NCBI GenBank assembly: GCA_964613665.1
Contig: CAZTIG010000006.1
Span: 35,890 to 99,889, forward strand
DNA length: 64,000 nucleotides
Direction of reading: 5' to 3'
Origin: CAZQFV01 sp964613665
GTDB lineage: Bacteria > Chloroflexota > Chloroflexia > DTKN01
The notes under the pieces are model-generated. The model saw nothing but the letters and a program-made list of their open reading frames with translations, did no database searches and was not told the origin of the DNA. The position numbers were made by a program, and so were the translations under genes. Shown here one piece after another: positions 8,565 to 16,592 of the stretch. Position 1 is the first letter of the stretch, and every line of letters begins with the position of its first letter.

Positions 8565-9517
8565 CCGTACAGCAGGTGTGGCAGCGGGCGCGGCAGGTGT
8601 GGGGGCAGCTCCAGCAGCGGGTGGGGCCGCTGCGCTGGCGCATCCTCCTCACCGTGCTGCTCCTGGGCCCGGCAGTGGCGGTCATCGCCTACCAGACATA
8701 CCAGAACTGGGACCTCCTACGCCAGCACACCTGGCAGTTCCGCCCGTTGTACTGGGGCGGAGCGCTGCTGGGCTGCACGGTGGCCCTGTTCGCCCTGCTG
8801 TGGGCCTGGAACCGCATCATCGTGCACATGGGCGAGTTCCCCTATTTCTGGGCCAACGCGCGCATCTACTTCCTCTCCAACCTCAGCAAGCGCGTCCCCG
8901 GCGCGTTCTGGTACGTGCTCGGGCGGGTCCACTTCTATCGGGAGCGCGGGGTGCGCGGCTCGGTCACCGTGGTCGGCAGCGTCCTGGAGTACGTGTTCCT
9001 GGCGGCCACGGGCTTGCTCACCTACTTCCTGGTCCTGCCCTTTTCCCGACTGCGCTCGCCCCTGCACCTGACCGTCGCCGCCATCGTGCTCCCGGTGACC
9101 GTGGTGCTGCTGCAGCCGCCCGTGTTCAACCGCGTGGTGCGCTATCTCCTGCGCCGCGCCGGCCGCGACGTCCAGGTAGAGATCACCTACCGGCGGCTCC
9201 TCCCGTTGCTCCCGGCCTACCTGGTGGGGTGGGTCGCAGCCGGGGCCGGCCTCTACCTGATGATCCTCTCCTTCTGCCCGCTGGACCTGGCCCTCCTGCC
9301 GGACATCCTGGGGATCTGGGCCATCTCCGGCACCCTGAGCCTGCTCCTATCCTCCGTGCTGCTGGGGTCGGGGGTCCGGGAGATCGCCCTGAGCTTCCTG
9401 CTCAGCCTGTACATGCCCCAGCCGATCGCCGTGCTGGTGGCCGTCGCCTTCTGGTTCGTCGTGACCGCGGCCGACGTCCTCTGGGCGGGGGTCTTTGCCC
9501 TGGTGAGAGGAAAGTAG
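8561..9517 (+). CDS. LPG synthase-type (UPF0104/AglD-like) membrane protein
   Basis: A 318-residue polytopic membrane protein with about seven to eight hydrophobic segments, resembling the transmembrane domain of lysylphosphatidylglycerol synthases and the AglD/flippase-like family. Features typical of that family are NARIYFLSNLSKRVPGAFWY (about residues 98-117, a charged membrane-embedded stretch) and the last helices ending FVVTAADVLWAGVFAL. There is no soluble lysyl-transferase domain. In glycosyltransferase operons such proteins are thought to handle lipid-linked sugars, for example flipping polyprenyl-phosphate sugars; that role is inferred here. It overlaps the upstream gene by four bases and the downstream GTG by one. 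Confidence 0.75.
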   Translation: MTVQQVWQRARQVWGQLQQRVGPLRWRILLTVLLLGPAVAVIAYQTYQNWDLLRQHTWQFRPLYWGGALLGCTVALFALLWAWNRIIVHMGEFPYFWANARIYFLSNLSKRVPGAFWYVLGRVHFYRERGVRGSVTVVGSVLEYVFLAATGLLTYFLVLPFSRLRSPLHLTVAAIVLPVTVVLLQPPVFNRVVRYLLRRAGRDVQVEITYRRLLPLLPAYLVGWVAAGAGLYLMILSFCPLDLALLPDILGIWAISGTLSLLLSSVLLGSGVREIALSFLLSLYMPQPIAVLVAVAFWFVVTAADVLWAGVFALVRGK

Positions 9518-10422
9518 TGGTCTATGTGGTTGTCCTGAGCTGGAACTTTCGGGAGTACACCCTGAACTGCCTGGAATCGGTCGTCCGGATGCGCGGGTGC
9601 GACTTTCGCGTCCTCCTGGTGGACAATGCCTCCACCGACGGCACGGTGCCGGCCGTGCGGGAGCGCTTTCCGCAGGTGCAGGTCCACGTCAACCCGGAGG
9701 ACCTGGGCTTTGCTGGGGGCGTGAATGTCGGGCTGCGGATCGCCCTGGAGCAGGGAGCGACGTACGTCCTCCTGGTCAGCAACGACACGGTGCTGGAACC
9801 GGACCTACTGGAGCGGCTGGTGGAGGCAGCGGAGGCCGAGCCCGCGGTCGGCATCCTCTCCCCGCTGATCTACTACCCCGGGCGTGAGCGCGTCTGGTAT
9901 GCCGGCGCCTACCGGCGGCGCTTCTGGCCCGGCATCTCCTGGCTGGGCTACGGCCTGCGCGACCGGCCCCGCTACCACGTCCGGCGGCAGGTGGACTATG
10001 TCACCGGCTGCGTCCTCTTGCTGCGGGCGGCGATGCTGCGCCAGGTGGGTCTGCTCGACACGACCTTCTTCATGTACTACGAGGACCTGGACCTCTGCGA
10101 GCGCGCCCGGAGGGCCGGCTGGCAGCTGCTGCTGGTACCCGCGGCCGTGGTGGACCACATCGGTTCGGTCAGCTACGGGGAGTTCTCGGCCACCAAGTGG
10201 TTCCACCTGGCCCGCTACGCGCCCGAGTTCTACCGGCGCTACTACCGCCGGCCGCGCCTGGCGGTGCTCCTGTACATGGGCTGGGTGTTTATGCGGGAGA
10301 CCCTGCGCGGCAACACGCGTGTCCTCTCGCCGCTGTGGCGGGGGTTCTGGGGGGGGTGGGAAGAGGCCTTCCGGCGAAGGCGCCGCCGGGAAGGCCCGCC
10401 GCCCGCAGGGCCTGCCTCCTGA
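9517..10422 (+). CDS. Family 2 glycosyltransferase (rhamnosyltransferase-like)
   Basis: A 301-residue GT-A enzyme. The N-terminal nucleotide-binding fold reads VVLSWNFREYTLNCLESV, followed by VLLVDNASTDGT and NPEDLGFAGGVNVGLRIALE. VSNDTVLEPDLL carries the metal-binding region. The C-terminal half has TGCVLLLRAAMLRQVGLLD and FMYYEDLDLCERARRAGW, the arrangement seen in WbbL/RfbN-type rhamnosyltransferases, with the Glu-Asp pair expected to be the catalytic base. The GTG start at 9517 is chosen because it overlaps the preceding TAG by one base and has AGAGGAAAG upstream. It is last in the operon, facing the LuxR-Kelch gene across a GC-rich gap of about 40 bases. Confidence 0.85.
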   Translation: MVYVVVLSWNFREYTLNCLESVVRMRGCDFRVLLVDNASTDGTVPAVRERFPQVQVHVNPEDLGFAGGVNVGLRIALEQGATYVLLVSNDTVLEPDLLERLVEAAEAEPAVGILSPLIYYPGRERVWYAGAYRRRFWPGISWLGYGLRDRPRYHVRRQVDYVTGCVLLLRAAMLRQVGLLDTTFFMYYEDLDLCERARRAGWQLLLVPAAVVDHIGSVSYGEFSATKWFHLARYAPEFYRRYYRRPRLAVLLYMGWVFMRETLRGNTRVLSPLWRGFWGGWEEAFRRRRRREGPPPAGPAS

Positions 10423-10465
10423 TCGCGGGCGGGAGCTCGCCGCGCCGCAGCGGCCCGCCGGCCGG

Positions 10466-11785
10466 CTACCATGGCCCCGGCGCCGGCAGGGGAGTGACGA
10501 CGAAGAGGGCGCGGTACTCCCGGCTCTGGGAGACCGGGCCGGTCCCTCCCCTTCCTCCCACGACGAACAGCTCCGTGCCGATCCCGGCGAGTGCGGCCCC
10601 CGGGGCAAAGCCGTCCAGCGGCTGGTCGGTCGTCTGCCACGACTCGCCGCGGACGTGGTGCTGCCAGAGCACGGGCGAAGACGTGGTGTCCGGATCGGCC
10701 AGGGCATAGAGGTAGTCGCCGAACAGGATGGTGGCGCGGACGCGGCCCAGCGAAACGCCGATCAGGGGCTGTGGCGAGACGGTGGAGAAGGCGGGGGAGT
10801 AGGCCGAGACGACGTTGACGGGGCCGTCGGCGTTGACCCCGCCGATGAGCAGGACGTGGTCGTCGACCACGACCGCCCCGGCATGCCCCACAGGGAAGGG
10901 CAGCCGGCCGGCCTCGTCCCAGCGATCCGCCTCGGCGTCGTAGCGCAGGATCTCCTGGCGGTACGCGCTGCCGTCCCACCCGCCAAAGAGGTAGATCTTG
11001 CCCTCGAAGGAGGCCAGGGCGTAGGCACTGAGCGCCCGGGGCAGCGCCGCGGCGGCGACCCACTGGTTGCGCTCGATCAGGTAGACCTCCGTGACCGCGG
11101 TGGGCCGGCCCTCGGCGACGCAGCCGCCGGGGATGTAGATGTGCCCGCCCAGGACGGCCGCCTGGGCCTCGCCCACCGCCGTCGGCTTGGGCGCCAGGGA
11201 TGTCCAGGCGTTGCCAACGGAATCGAACCTCTCCGTGGCGGCGGTGGCCCCGTCGGGGCCATACCCGCCGATGGCGTAGAGCGAGCCCTGGAAGGCGACC
11301 AGGGCCAGGTCGCTGCGCGGCGTGGGCATGTCGGCCAGCATCGACCAGCGCTGCCCGGCGGGCGACGTGCCGGTGGAGGGAGAGGACTGCGCCGGCGTGG
11401 GCCGGACGCCGTCGAACACGCCGCTCAGGTTGAGCAGGACGGCCAGTGCCACGACGGCCAGGCCGGCCAGGACCACCCCCAGGGACCACAGCAGGGCCGA
11501 CCGCGCTCGGCGCGGGGGCGATTCCGCGGCCGCTTCCTTCTCCTGCTCCTCCACCGCCGCGGGTGGGGAGGTCTCCAGGGTGACCCAACCCTGCCGTACG
11601 GCGTGGAGCGTGGCCTCGGTGCGGGAGGCCACCCCCAGCTTGGTGAAGATGTTGCGCAGGTGGACCTTGACCGTGTTGGTGCTGATGACGAGCTCGCGGG
11701 CAATCTGCTCGTTGGTTGCCCCGGTGGCCACCAGGCGCAGGACCTCTTTCTCGCGCCCGCTGAGGGCCTCGCCCATCTCAGGCAT
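10466..11785 (-). CDS. Membrane-anchored LuxR-type regulator with Kelch propeller
   Basis: A 439-residue chimera. Residues 5-65 form a GerE/LuxR helix-turn-helix (LSGREKEVLRLVATGATNEQ, then ARELVISTNTVKVHLRNIFT). An acidic Pro-rich linker follows, then a single transmembrane helix at about 97-120. Beyond it, from about 145 to the end, lie five to six Kelch repeats with recurring Gly-Gly strands and Trp anchors: YAIGGYGPDGA, IYIPGGCVAEG, IYLFGGWDGSAYR, VLLIGGVNADG, ELFVVGGRGG. The layout predicts a cytoplasmic DNA-binding head and an extracytoplasmic propeller. I prefer ATG 11785 over the earlier GTG at 11821 because AGGAG lies eight bases upstream. It is downstream of murI on the same strand. 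Confidence 0.75.
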   Translation of the reverse strand: MPEMGEALSGREKEVLRLVATGATNEQIARELVISTNTVKVHLRNIFTKLGVASRTEATLHAVRQGWVTLETSPPAAVEEQEKEAAAESPPRRARSALLWSLGVVLAGLAVVALAVLLNLSGVFDGVRPTPAQSSPSTGTSPAGQRWSMLADMPTPRSDLALVAFQGSLYAIGGYGPDGATAATERFDSVGNAWTSLAPKPTAVGEAQAAVLGGHIYIPGGCVAEGRPTAVTEVYLIERNQWVAAAALPRALSAYALASFEGKIYLFGGWDGSAYRQEILRYDAEADRWDEAGRLPFPVGHAGAVVVDDHVLLIGGVNADGPVNVVSAYSPAFSTVSPQPLIGVSLGRVRATILFGDYLYALADPDTTSSPVLWQHHVRGESWQTTDQPLDGFAPGAALAGIGTELFVVGGRGGTGPVSQSREYRALFVVTPLPAPGPW

Positions 11786-11937
11786 CGCCACAGCTCCTGC
11801 GGCGGGGCCGGCCCGGCGCACGCCTTGGACCTATCTTCCGCTCAGAGGTACGCTGCCTCACCAGGGAACTCCTCACGCGCGCTGTCGACTGCTGCGCCCG
11901 GGCAGGATGGGCCGCACCCGCCTCCGGCCCCTGGCGC

Positions 11938-12732
11938 TCAGTCGCGATGTTGGACCGCTGCCGGCCGTCCCCACAGCCGCGCCAGCACGGGGCCCACGGC
12001 GAGCGGGTCCCCGCTGGTGTAGAAGGCTTCCCGGCCGGGCCGGTCGTTGCGGCTGGCCAGGCCCAGCTCCTCCAGCCGGCGCTGCGCCTGCCGGGCCACG
12101 GCCGGACCGGTGTCGATGACCGTGACGTGCGGGCCCAGCACCCGCTCGATGGCCGGCCGCAGGAAGGCATAGTGCGTCGAGCCCAGGACCAGGGTGTCCA
12201 CACCGGCATCCCGGAGCGGGGCCAGTAGCTGCCCCAGCCAGGCCACGGTGGCGGGCGTGTCCACCTCGCCGGCCTCGACCCGCTCAACCAGTCCCACACC
12301 GGGCAGGGAGACGACTTCCACTCCCTGGGCAAAGCGCCGCAGGAGCGAGGCGAAGCGCTCGCCGTGCAGGGTGACGGTGGTGGCCAGGACACCAATGCGC
12401 CCGCTGCGGGTGGCAGCAGCCGCGGGCTTGACGGCCGGCTCCATGCCAACGATGGGCAGGTCGGGCCAGCGCGCCCGCAGCGCGTCCAGGGCGGCGATGG
12501 AGGCGGTGTTGCAGGCCACCACCAGCAGCTTGGCCCCCTCGTCGCGCAGGAAGCCGGCGATGTGCAGGACGCGCTGGCGTACGAACTCCTCCGCCCGAGA
12601 GCCATAGGGGCAGTGGGCGCTGTCGGAAAAGTAGAGCAGGTCCTCGGCGGGCAGCAGGCGGCGGACCTCCCGCATCACCGAGAGGCCACCCAGGCCGGAA
12701 TCGAACAAGCCAAGCGGGCCCGCATGCGGCAT
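11938..12732 (-). CDS. murI: Glutamate racemase, second catalytic Cys replaced by Ser
   Basis: A 264-residue Asp/Glu racemase-fold protein. MurI interconverts L- and D-glutamate for peptidoglycan. LGLFDSGLGGLSVMREV at the N-terminus and VVACNTASIAALDALR carry the first catalytic Cys (Cys74) and the conserved Asp. The second site reads LVLGSTHYAFLRP: position 185 is Ser (codon TCG) where the family has Cys in the GCTHYP motif, and the following Pro is Ala. The rest looks intact and of normal length. It lies nine bases after murA in a cell-wall operon, which supports the family call. Whether it still racemises glutamate is uncertain. Confidence 0.82.
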   Translation of the reverse strand: MPHAGPLGLFDSGLGGLSVMREVRRLLPAEDLLYFSDSAHCPYGSRAEEFVRQRVLHIAGFLRDEGAKLLVVACNTASIAALDALRARWPDLPIVGMEPAVKPAAAATRSGRIGVLATTVTLHGERFASLLRRFAQGVEVVSLPGVGLVERVEAGEVDTPATVAWLGQLLAPLRDAGVDTLVLGSTHYAFLRPAIERVLGPHVTVIDTGPAVARQAQRRLEELGLASRNDRPGREAFYTSGDPLAVGPVLARLWGRPAAVQHRD

Positions 12733-12741
12733 GCCTGTCCC

Positions 12742-14049
12742 TCACTCTCTTTCCCGGACGATCTGGGCGCCCAGGACCCGCAGGCGCTCCTCCAGCCGCT
12801 CATAGCCCCGGTCGATCTGCCGGATGTTGCGGATGACGCTGGTACCCTCGGCGCAGAGGGCGGCGATGACCAGGGCCATGCCGGCGCGGATGTCGGGACT
12901 CTGCATCTCCTCGCCGTGCAGCGCCGCCGGCCCCACGACGACCGCGCGGTGGGGGTCGCAGAGGACGATGCGGGCGCCCATGGCGATGAGCTTGTCCACG
13001 AAGTAGAGCCGGCTCTCGTACATCTTCTCGTGGATGAGGACCGTCCCGCGGGACTGGGTGGCCAGGACGACGGCGATGCTGACCAGGTCGGCCGGGAAGG
13101 CCGGCCAGGGACCGTCGTCGATCTTCGGTACATTTCCGCCCACGTCGTCCATGACCTGGAGGTTCTGGCCGGCGGGCACATGGATATCGTCGCCACGGAC
13201 ATCCCAGGAGACGCCCAGCCGGCCGAAGGCGATCCGGGCCATGCGTTGGTGCTCGGGGGCGGCGTCGCGGATGACGAGCTCGCTGCCCGTCACCGCGGCC
13301 AGGGCGACGAAGCTGCCCACCTCGATGTTGTCGGGGCCGATGGTGTACTCGCCCCCGTGCAGGCGCTCGACCCCGGTGATGCGCAGCTGATTGCTGCCGA
13401 TCCCCTCGATGCGTGCCCCCAGGGCGTTGAGAAAGTGGCAGAGGTCCTGGACGTGCGGCTCGCCGGCGGCGTTGCGCAGGACCGTGTGCCCGGGGGCCAG
13501 GACCGCGGCCATGATGGCGTTCTCCGTGCCGGTGACGCTGGCCTCGTCCATGAAGATGTCGCTGCCCCGGAGCCCCTGGGGCGCGGACAGGGTGTAGCGG
13601 CGGTGGTTCGCCGTAGAGGAAGCGCCCAGCGCGTGCAGCGCCAGCAAGTGGGTGTCCACCCGGCGGCGGCCGATGACGTCGCCGCCCGGCGGCGGCAGGG
13701 CCACCTGGCCGCAGCGGGCCAGCAGCGGGCCGGCCAGGAGGATGGAGGCACGGATCTGCTTGCAGATCTCGGCGTCCAGGTCCACCTTGCGCAGGTCGCG
13801 GGTGGTCAGAGCCCAGTCGCGGTCGCCGAGCTGCTCGATCGAGACGCCCAGGTCGTCGAGCAGGCAGAACATCGCCTGGACGTCCTGGATGCGCGGGATG
13901 TTGTGCAGCACGACCCGCTCGTCGGTCAGCAGCGCGGCGGCCAGGACGGGCAGCGCGGCGTTCTTGTTGCCGGCAGGGCGGATCTCCCCGGCCAAGGGCC
14001 GCCCCCCCTGGATCACGAACCGTTCCATCGGAGTGCGCATGGTTGCCAT
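12742..14049 (-). CDS. murA: UDP-GlcNAc 1-carboxyvinyltransferase (MurA), Asp-type active site
   Basis: A 435-residue EPSP-synthase-fold enzyme, the first committed step of peptidoglycan synthesis: transfer of enolpyruvate from PEP to UDP-GlcNAc in the cytoplasm. MERFVIQGGRPLAGEIRPAG and NKNAALPVLAAALLTDE are the signature N-terminus, with the UDP-GlcNAc-binding Lys-Asn pair. The catalytic loop reads LPPPGGDVIGRRRVDTH; Asp124 occupies the position of the usual Cys (Cys115 in E. coli). Enzymes with Asp here, as in Mycobacterium and Chlamydia, are known to be fosfomycin-insensitive. GGGAGG lies six bases before the chosen ATG. It is followed at nine bases by murI. Confidence 0.93.
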   Translation of the reverse strand: MATMRTPMERFVIQGGRPLAGEIRPAGNKNAALPVLAAALLTDERVVLHNIPRIQDVQAMFCLLDDLGVSIEQLGDRDWALTTRDLRKVDLDAEICKQIRASILLAGPLLARCGQVALPPPGGDVIGRRRVDTHLLALHALGASSTANHRRYTLSAPQGLRGSDIFMDEASVTGTENAIMAAVLAPGHTVLRNAAGEPHVQDLCHFLNALGARIEGIGSNQLRITGVERLHGGEYTIGPDNIEVGSFVALAAVTGSELVIRDAAPEHQRMARIAFGRLGVSWDVRGDDIHVPAGQNLQVMDDVGGNVPKIDDGPWPAFPADLVSIAVVLATQSRGTVLIHEKMYESRLYFVDKLIAMGARIVLCDPHRAVVVGPAALHGEEMQSPDIRAGMALVIAALCAEGTSVIRNIRQIDRGYERLEERLRVLGAQIVRERE

Positions 14050-14202
14050 CGGAACCTCCCGGAGAATGGCTCCCGGTTGCCAGGGAGCGAGCCATCATTC
14101 GCTCCGAGTATAGCGCGCACCGGGAAGCCCAACCGGGCGGATCGCACACGACCGGCCCACGGACAGCCAACACGCACACGGCTATCCGGCCGGCCCAGTG
14201 GC

Positions 14203-14895
14203 TCAACGCGTGGCCATCTCCTTCAGGGCATCCACATCCAGGAGCAGGATATGCCCGCGGTCCACCCCAATCAGGCCCTGCTGGCGGAAATCGTTGAGCA
14301 CCTTGGTCACCGTCTCGCGGTACGTGCCGACCATCTCGGCCAGCTGCTGATGGGTATAGCGGCCCTGGAGCGCGAGGGCCCCCGGCTGTGACGCTGTCGG
14401 CGCGTGGGCCAGTTCCAGCAGCAGGGCCGCCAGCCGTTCCGGGACGTTCTTGAAAGCAAAGGACTCTAGCTTGCGCTCCGTGTCGGACAGCCGCCGGCTG
14501 ACCATCTCCAGCAGCCGGCGGGCCACGCGGGCGTCGGCCAGGAAGAGGTCCTGGATGTCGCGGCGGTTGAGTGTGTAGATGACACAGTCGGCCAGCGCCT
14601 CGGCGAAGCTGTCCTGCATACCCTGGCCGAGCAGGGCCATCTCGCCGAAGATGGCGCCGGGCTCGACGATGGCCGTGGTCAGGGCCTTGCCCTCCGGGGA
14701 GAGCCGGTAGAGGCGGACCTGTCCTTCCTTCAGCAGGAACAGGACCTCGCCGCGGTCCTCCGGCGAGTAGATCAGGCCGCCGGCCTTGACTGTCATGCGG
14801 GGCATCCTCTGTTCCAGCGCGGCCAACTCCGCGCTGCTGAGGTCCTGGAACAGCTCGGTTGCCCGCAGGCGGCGGGCGTTCTCGGCGCGAGCCAT
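14203..14895 (-). CDS. Crp/Fnr-family transcriptional regulator
   Basis: A 230-residue regulator. A cyclic-nucleotide-binding beta-roll spans about residues 12-120, with GEVLFLLKEGQVRLYRLSPE and the phosphate-cassette equivalent FGEMALLGQGMQDSFAEAL. A winged helix-turn-helix follows at about 150-225 (THQQLAEMVGTYRETVTKVL). The cassette lacks the Arg-Ser pair that binds cAMP in E. coli CRP, and only one Cys is present, so it is neither a classical CRP nor an Fe-S FNR. The ligand is unknown. The ATG at 14895 is chosen for the GGAGGAG upstream. It shares a divergent promoter region with the ROK gene and precedes murA by 153 bases. Confidence 0.85.
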   Translation of the reverse strand: MARAENARRLRATELFQDLSSAELAALEQRMPRMTVKAGGLIYSPEDRGEVLFLLKEGQVRLYRLSPEGKALTTAIVEPGAIFGEMALLGQGMQDSFAEALADCVIYTLNRRDIQDLFLADARVARRLLEMVSRRLSDTERKLESFAFKNVPERLAALLLELAHAPTASQPGALALQGRYTHQQLAEMVGTYRETVTKVLNDFRQQGLIGVDRGHILLLDVDALKEMATR

Positions 14896-14935
14896 CGGCT
14901 GCTCTCCTCCGACTCGACGACGTCGTCGGCCCGCC

Positions 14936-14964
14936 ATTATAGCCTGCCTTGCGGCAAATTGCAA
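14936..14964 (-). promoter_or_regulatory. Promoter of the Crp-like gene
   Basis: On the minus strand TTGCAA (14959-14964) is followed by a 17-base spacer and TATAAT (14936-14941), about 40 bases before the Crp-like start. It lies back to back with the ROK promoter. Confidence 0.7.
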
Positions 14965-14980
14965 ACAAGGCGCGGCCCGG

Positions 14981-15009
14981 TTGCGCAGCGGCAGGCGCTG
15001 TAGTACAAT
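14981..15009 (+). promoter_or_regulatory. Promoter of the ROK kinase gene
   Basis: TTGCGC at 14981-14986, a 17-base spacer and TACAAT at 15004-15009, 60 bases before the ATG. The -10 region reads CTGTAGTACAATGC, a 14-mer shared with the promoter of the GlcF-like gene (19933-19961). Confidence 0.7.
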
Positions 15010-15068
15010 GCGGGTGGCACGGCGGCGACGGCAGCTCGGGCGACCCGATCAGGAACAAGGAGGCGGGA

Positions 15069-16082
15069 ATGGCGCGAACACAAGGAAAGCAGCGGACCGG
15101 TTCGCTCCTGGGCCTCGGGGGATACCTGCTCGGCGTGGACATCGGCGGCTACGGCCTGCAGGTGGCCCTGGCCGACGTCCAGGGAGAGCTGCTGCACACG
15201 GCGCAGCAGCCGCTGTCGCGGGGCACGAAGGCGCCGCAGGCGGTTCTGGCGGCGCTGGAGATGGTCCGCGGCCTGCTCCATGAGAGCGCCGTGCGCCCGG
15301 CCCAGCTCGTCCGCGTCGGCGTCGGGTTCGGGGGGCCGGTGGACGTGGAGCACGGCACGACCATCCTCTCCCACCGCATGCCCGGCTGGGAGCGCTATCC
15401 GCTGCGGCAGGTCTTTGAGGAGGCCTTTGACGTCACCACCCTGGTGGACAACGACGCGCGGGTGACGGCCCTGGGCGAGGCGCTCTACGGCGCCGGCCGC
15501 GAGGTCCGCGACCTCTTCTACATCCACCTGAGCAGCGGCGTGGGTGGAGGGCTGGTGCTGGACAACCAGCTCTACCGCGGCACGACGACCACGGCCGGAG
15601 AGATCGGCCACACCCTGATCCGGGAGGACGGCCCGCGCTGCAGTTGCGGCCGCCAGGGTCACCTGGAGGCACTCGTCTCGGCCCCGGCCCTGATCGCGCG
15701 GGCGCAAGAGCTGTCGCGCGGCGACCCCGCGCCGCTGGCGGCCCTCGTCGGGGACGATCCGCAGGGGCTGCGCTTCCACCACGTCGTGGAGGCAGCCCGC
15801 CAGGGCCATGTCCCCTGCCAACAGGTGCTCGCCGAGGCCGCCCACTACCTGTCGCTGGCCGTGGCCAACCTGGTGAACCTGTTCAACCCGCAGATGGTCG
15901 TCCTGGGAGGGGTGGTGGCCCGGCTGGCCGGCGACGACCTGCTGGTGCCCCTGCGCCAGGAGGTGGCAGCGCTGGCCATGGAGGTGCCCGCGCAGGCCGT
16001 GCGCATCGTACTGGGCGAACTGGGGGAGACCTCGGTGGTCGTCGGGGCCACGGCGCTGGCCCTGCGCAGCCTGGAGGGCTAG
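15069..16082 (+). CDS. ROK-family sugar kinase / regulator (glucokinase-like)
   Basis: A 337-residue ROK protein. The ATP-binding phosphate-1 motif is LLGVDIGGYGLQVALADVQG (residues 21-40). The catalytic Asp is in LVDNDARVTALGEA (about 125-138). The ROK zinc motif is GEIGHTLI...CSCGRQGHLEAL at about 177-202, where the usual third Cys is His198, leaving two Cys and two His as likely ligands. Family members phosphorylate glucose, N-acetylglucosamine or N-acetylmannosamine; no DNA-binding domain is present, so a kinase is favoured over a repressor. AACAAGGAGGCG precedes the ATG. It has its own promoter and stands alone between divergent and convergent minus-strand genes. Confidence 0.82.
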   Translation: MARTQGKQRTGSLLGLGGYLLGVDIGGYGLQVALADVQGELLHTAQQPLSRGTKAPQAVLAALEMVRGLLHESAVRPAQLVRVGVGFGGPVDVEHGTTILSHRMPGWERYPLRQVFEEAFDVTTLVDNDARVTALGEALYGAGREVRDLFYIHLSSGVGGGLVLDNQLYRGTTTTAGEIGHTLIREDGPRCSCGRQGHLEALVSAPALIARAQELSRGDPAPLAALVGDDPQGLRFHHVVEAARQGHVPCQQVLAEAAHYLSLAVANLVNLFNPQMVVLGGVVARLAGDDLLVPLRQEVAALAMEVPAQAVRIVLGELGETSVVVGATALALRSLEG

Positions 16083-16124
16083 CCGGGCGCCTGCCAAGCT
16101 GCGCCGGGGAAACGCCCGCGGGTC

Positions 16125-16550
16125 TTACGCTCTACCCTCCGGCGGCCGCAGCAGCCGCGCCCCCAGCCAGGTGCACCAGGTTGGGGCGCGCACCGCCCCG
16201 GCCCCGGCGGCGATTTGGCCCAGCAGCTCGGAACGGAGGACCGCCGCCGCTACCGCCAGCCCCATGCCCAGGGCCAACCCCAGGCCGATGATGGCCTGCA
16301 GCCGCGGCAGCCGGCCCCCGCGCAGCGCCAGCAGGTTCACGACCAGGTACCAGGCGCCAGGACCTCCCTGCACGAGGATGTTGAGCGGGTCCAGCTGCGG
16401 CAAGCCCAGCGCCACGATGACCGCCCTGGCGGCGCTGTCCCCGGCCACGTACGTCTGGGCCAGCCCCGGGGCCGCGCCCAGCATGGTCAGGAAGCTCGCT
16501 GCCGATACGGCCGAGCCGGCCATGCCCAGGACGGCGGCCGCCCGGGCCAT
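16125..16550 (-). CDS. Small hypothetical membrane protein
   Basis: A 141-residue protein with about three hydrophobic segments (roughly residues 5-30, 60-80 and 85-115) and an Arg-rich C-terminus. I do not recognise a family. An in-frame stop lies two codons before the chosen ATG, which fixes the start. The ribosome site is weak (TAGGGA). It follows the UbiE-like gene by 42 bases on the same strand and is probably co-transcribed. Its base composition and codon use match its neighbours, which supports a real but poorly conserved gene. Confidence 0.5.
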   Translation of the reverse strand: MARAAAVLGMAGSAVSAASFLTMLGAAPGLAQTYVAGDSAARAVIVALGLPQLDPLNILVQGGPGAWYLVVNLLALRGGRLPRLQAIIGLGLALGMGLAVAAAVLRSELLGQIAAGAGAVRAPTWCTWLGARLLRPPEGRA

Positions 16551-16592
16551 TCCCTACGCGCTTGTCTTCCTGGTTGAGCTCTTCCCACCGCG

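Noticed and set aside
14203..14895. Oxygen-sensing FNR
   Set aside because: The N-terminal cysteine cluster is missing; a single Cys occurs in the whole protein.
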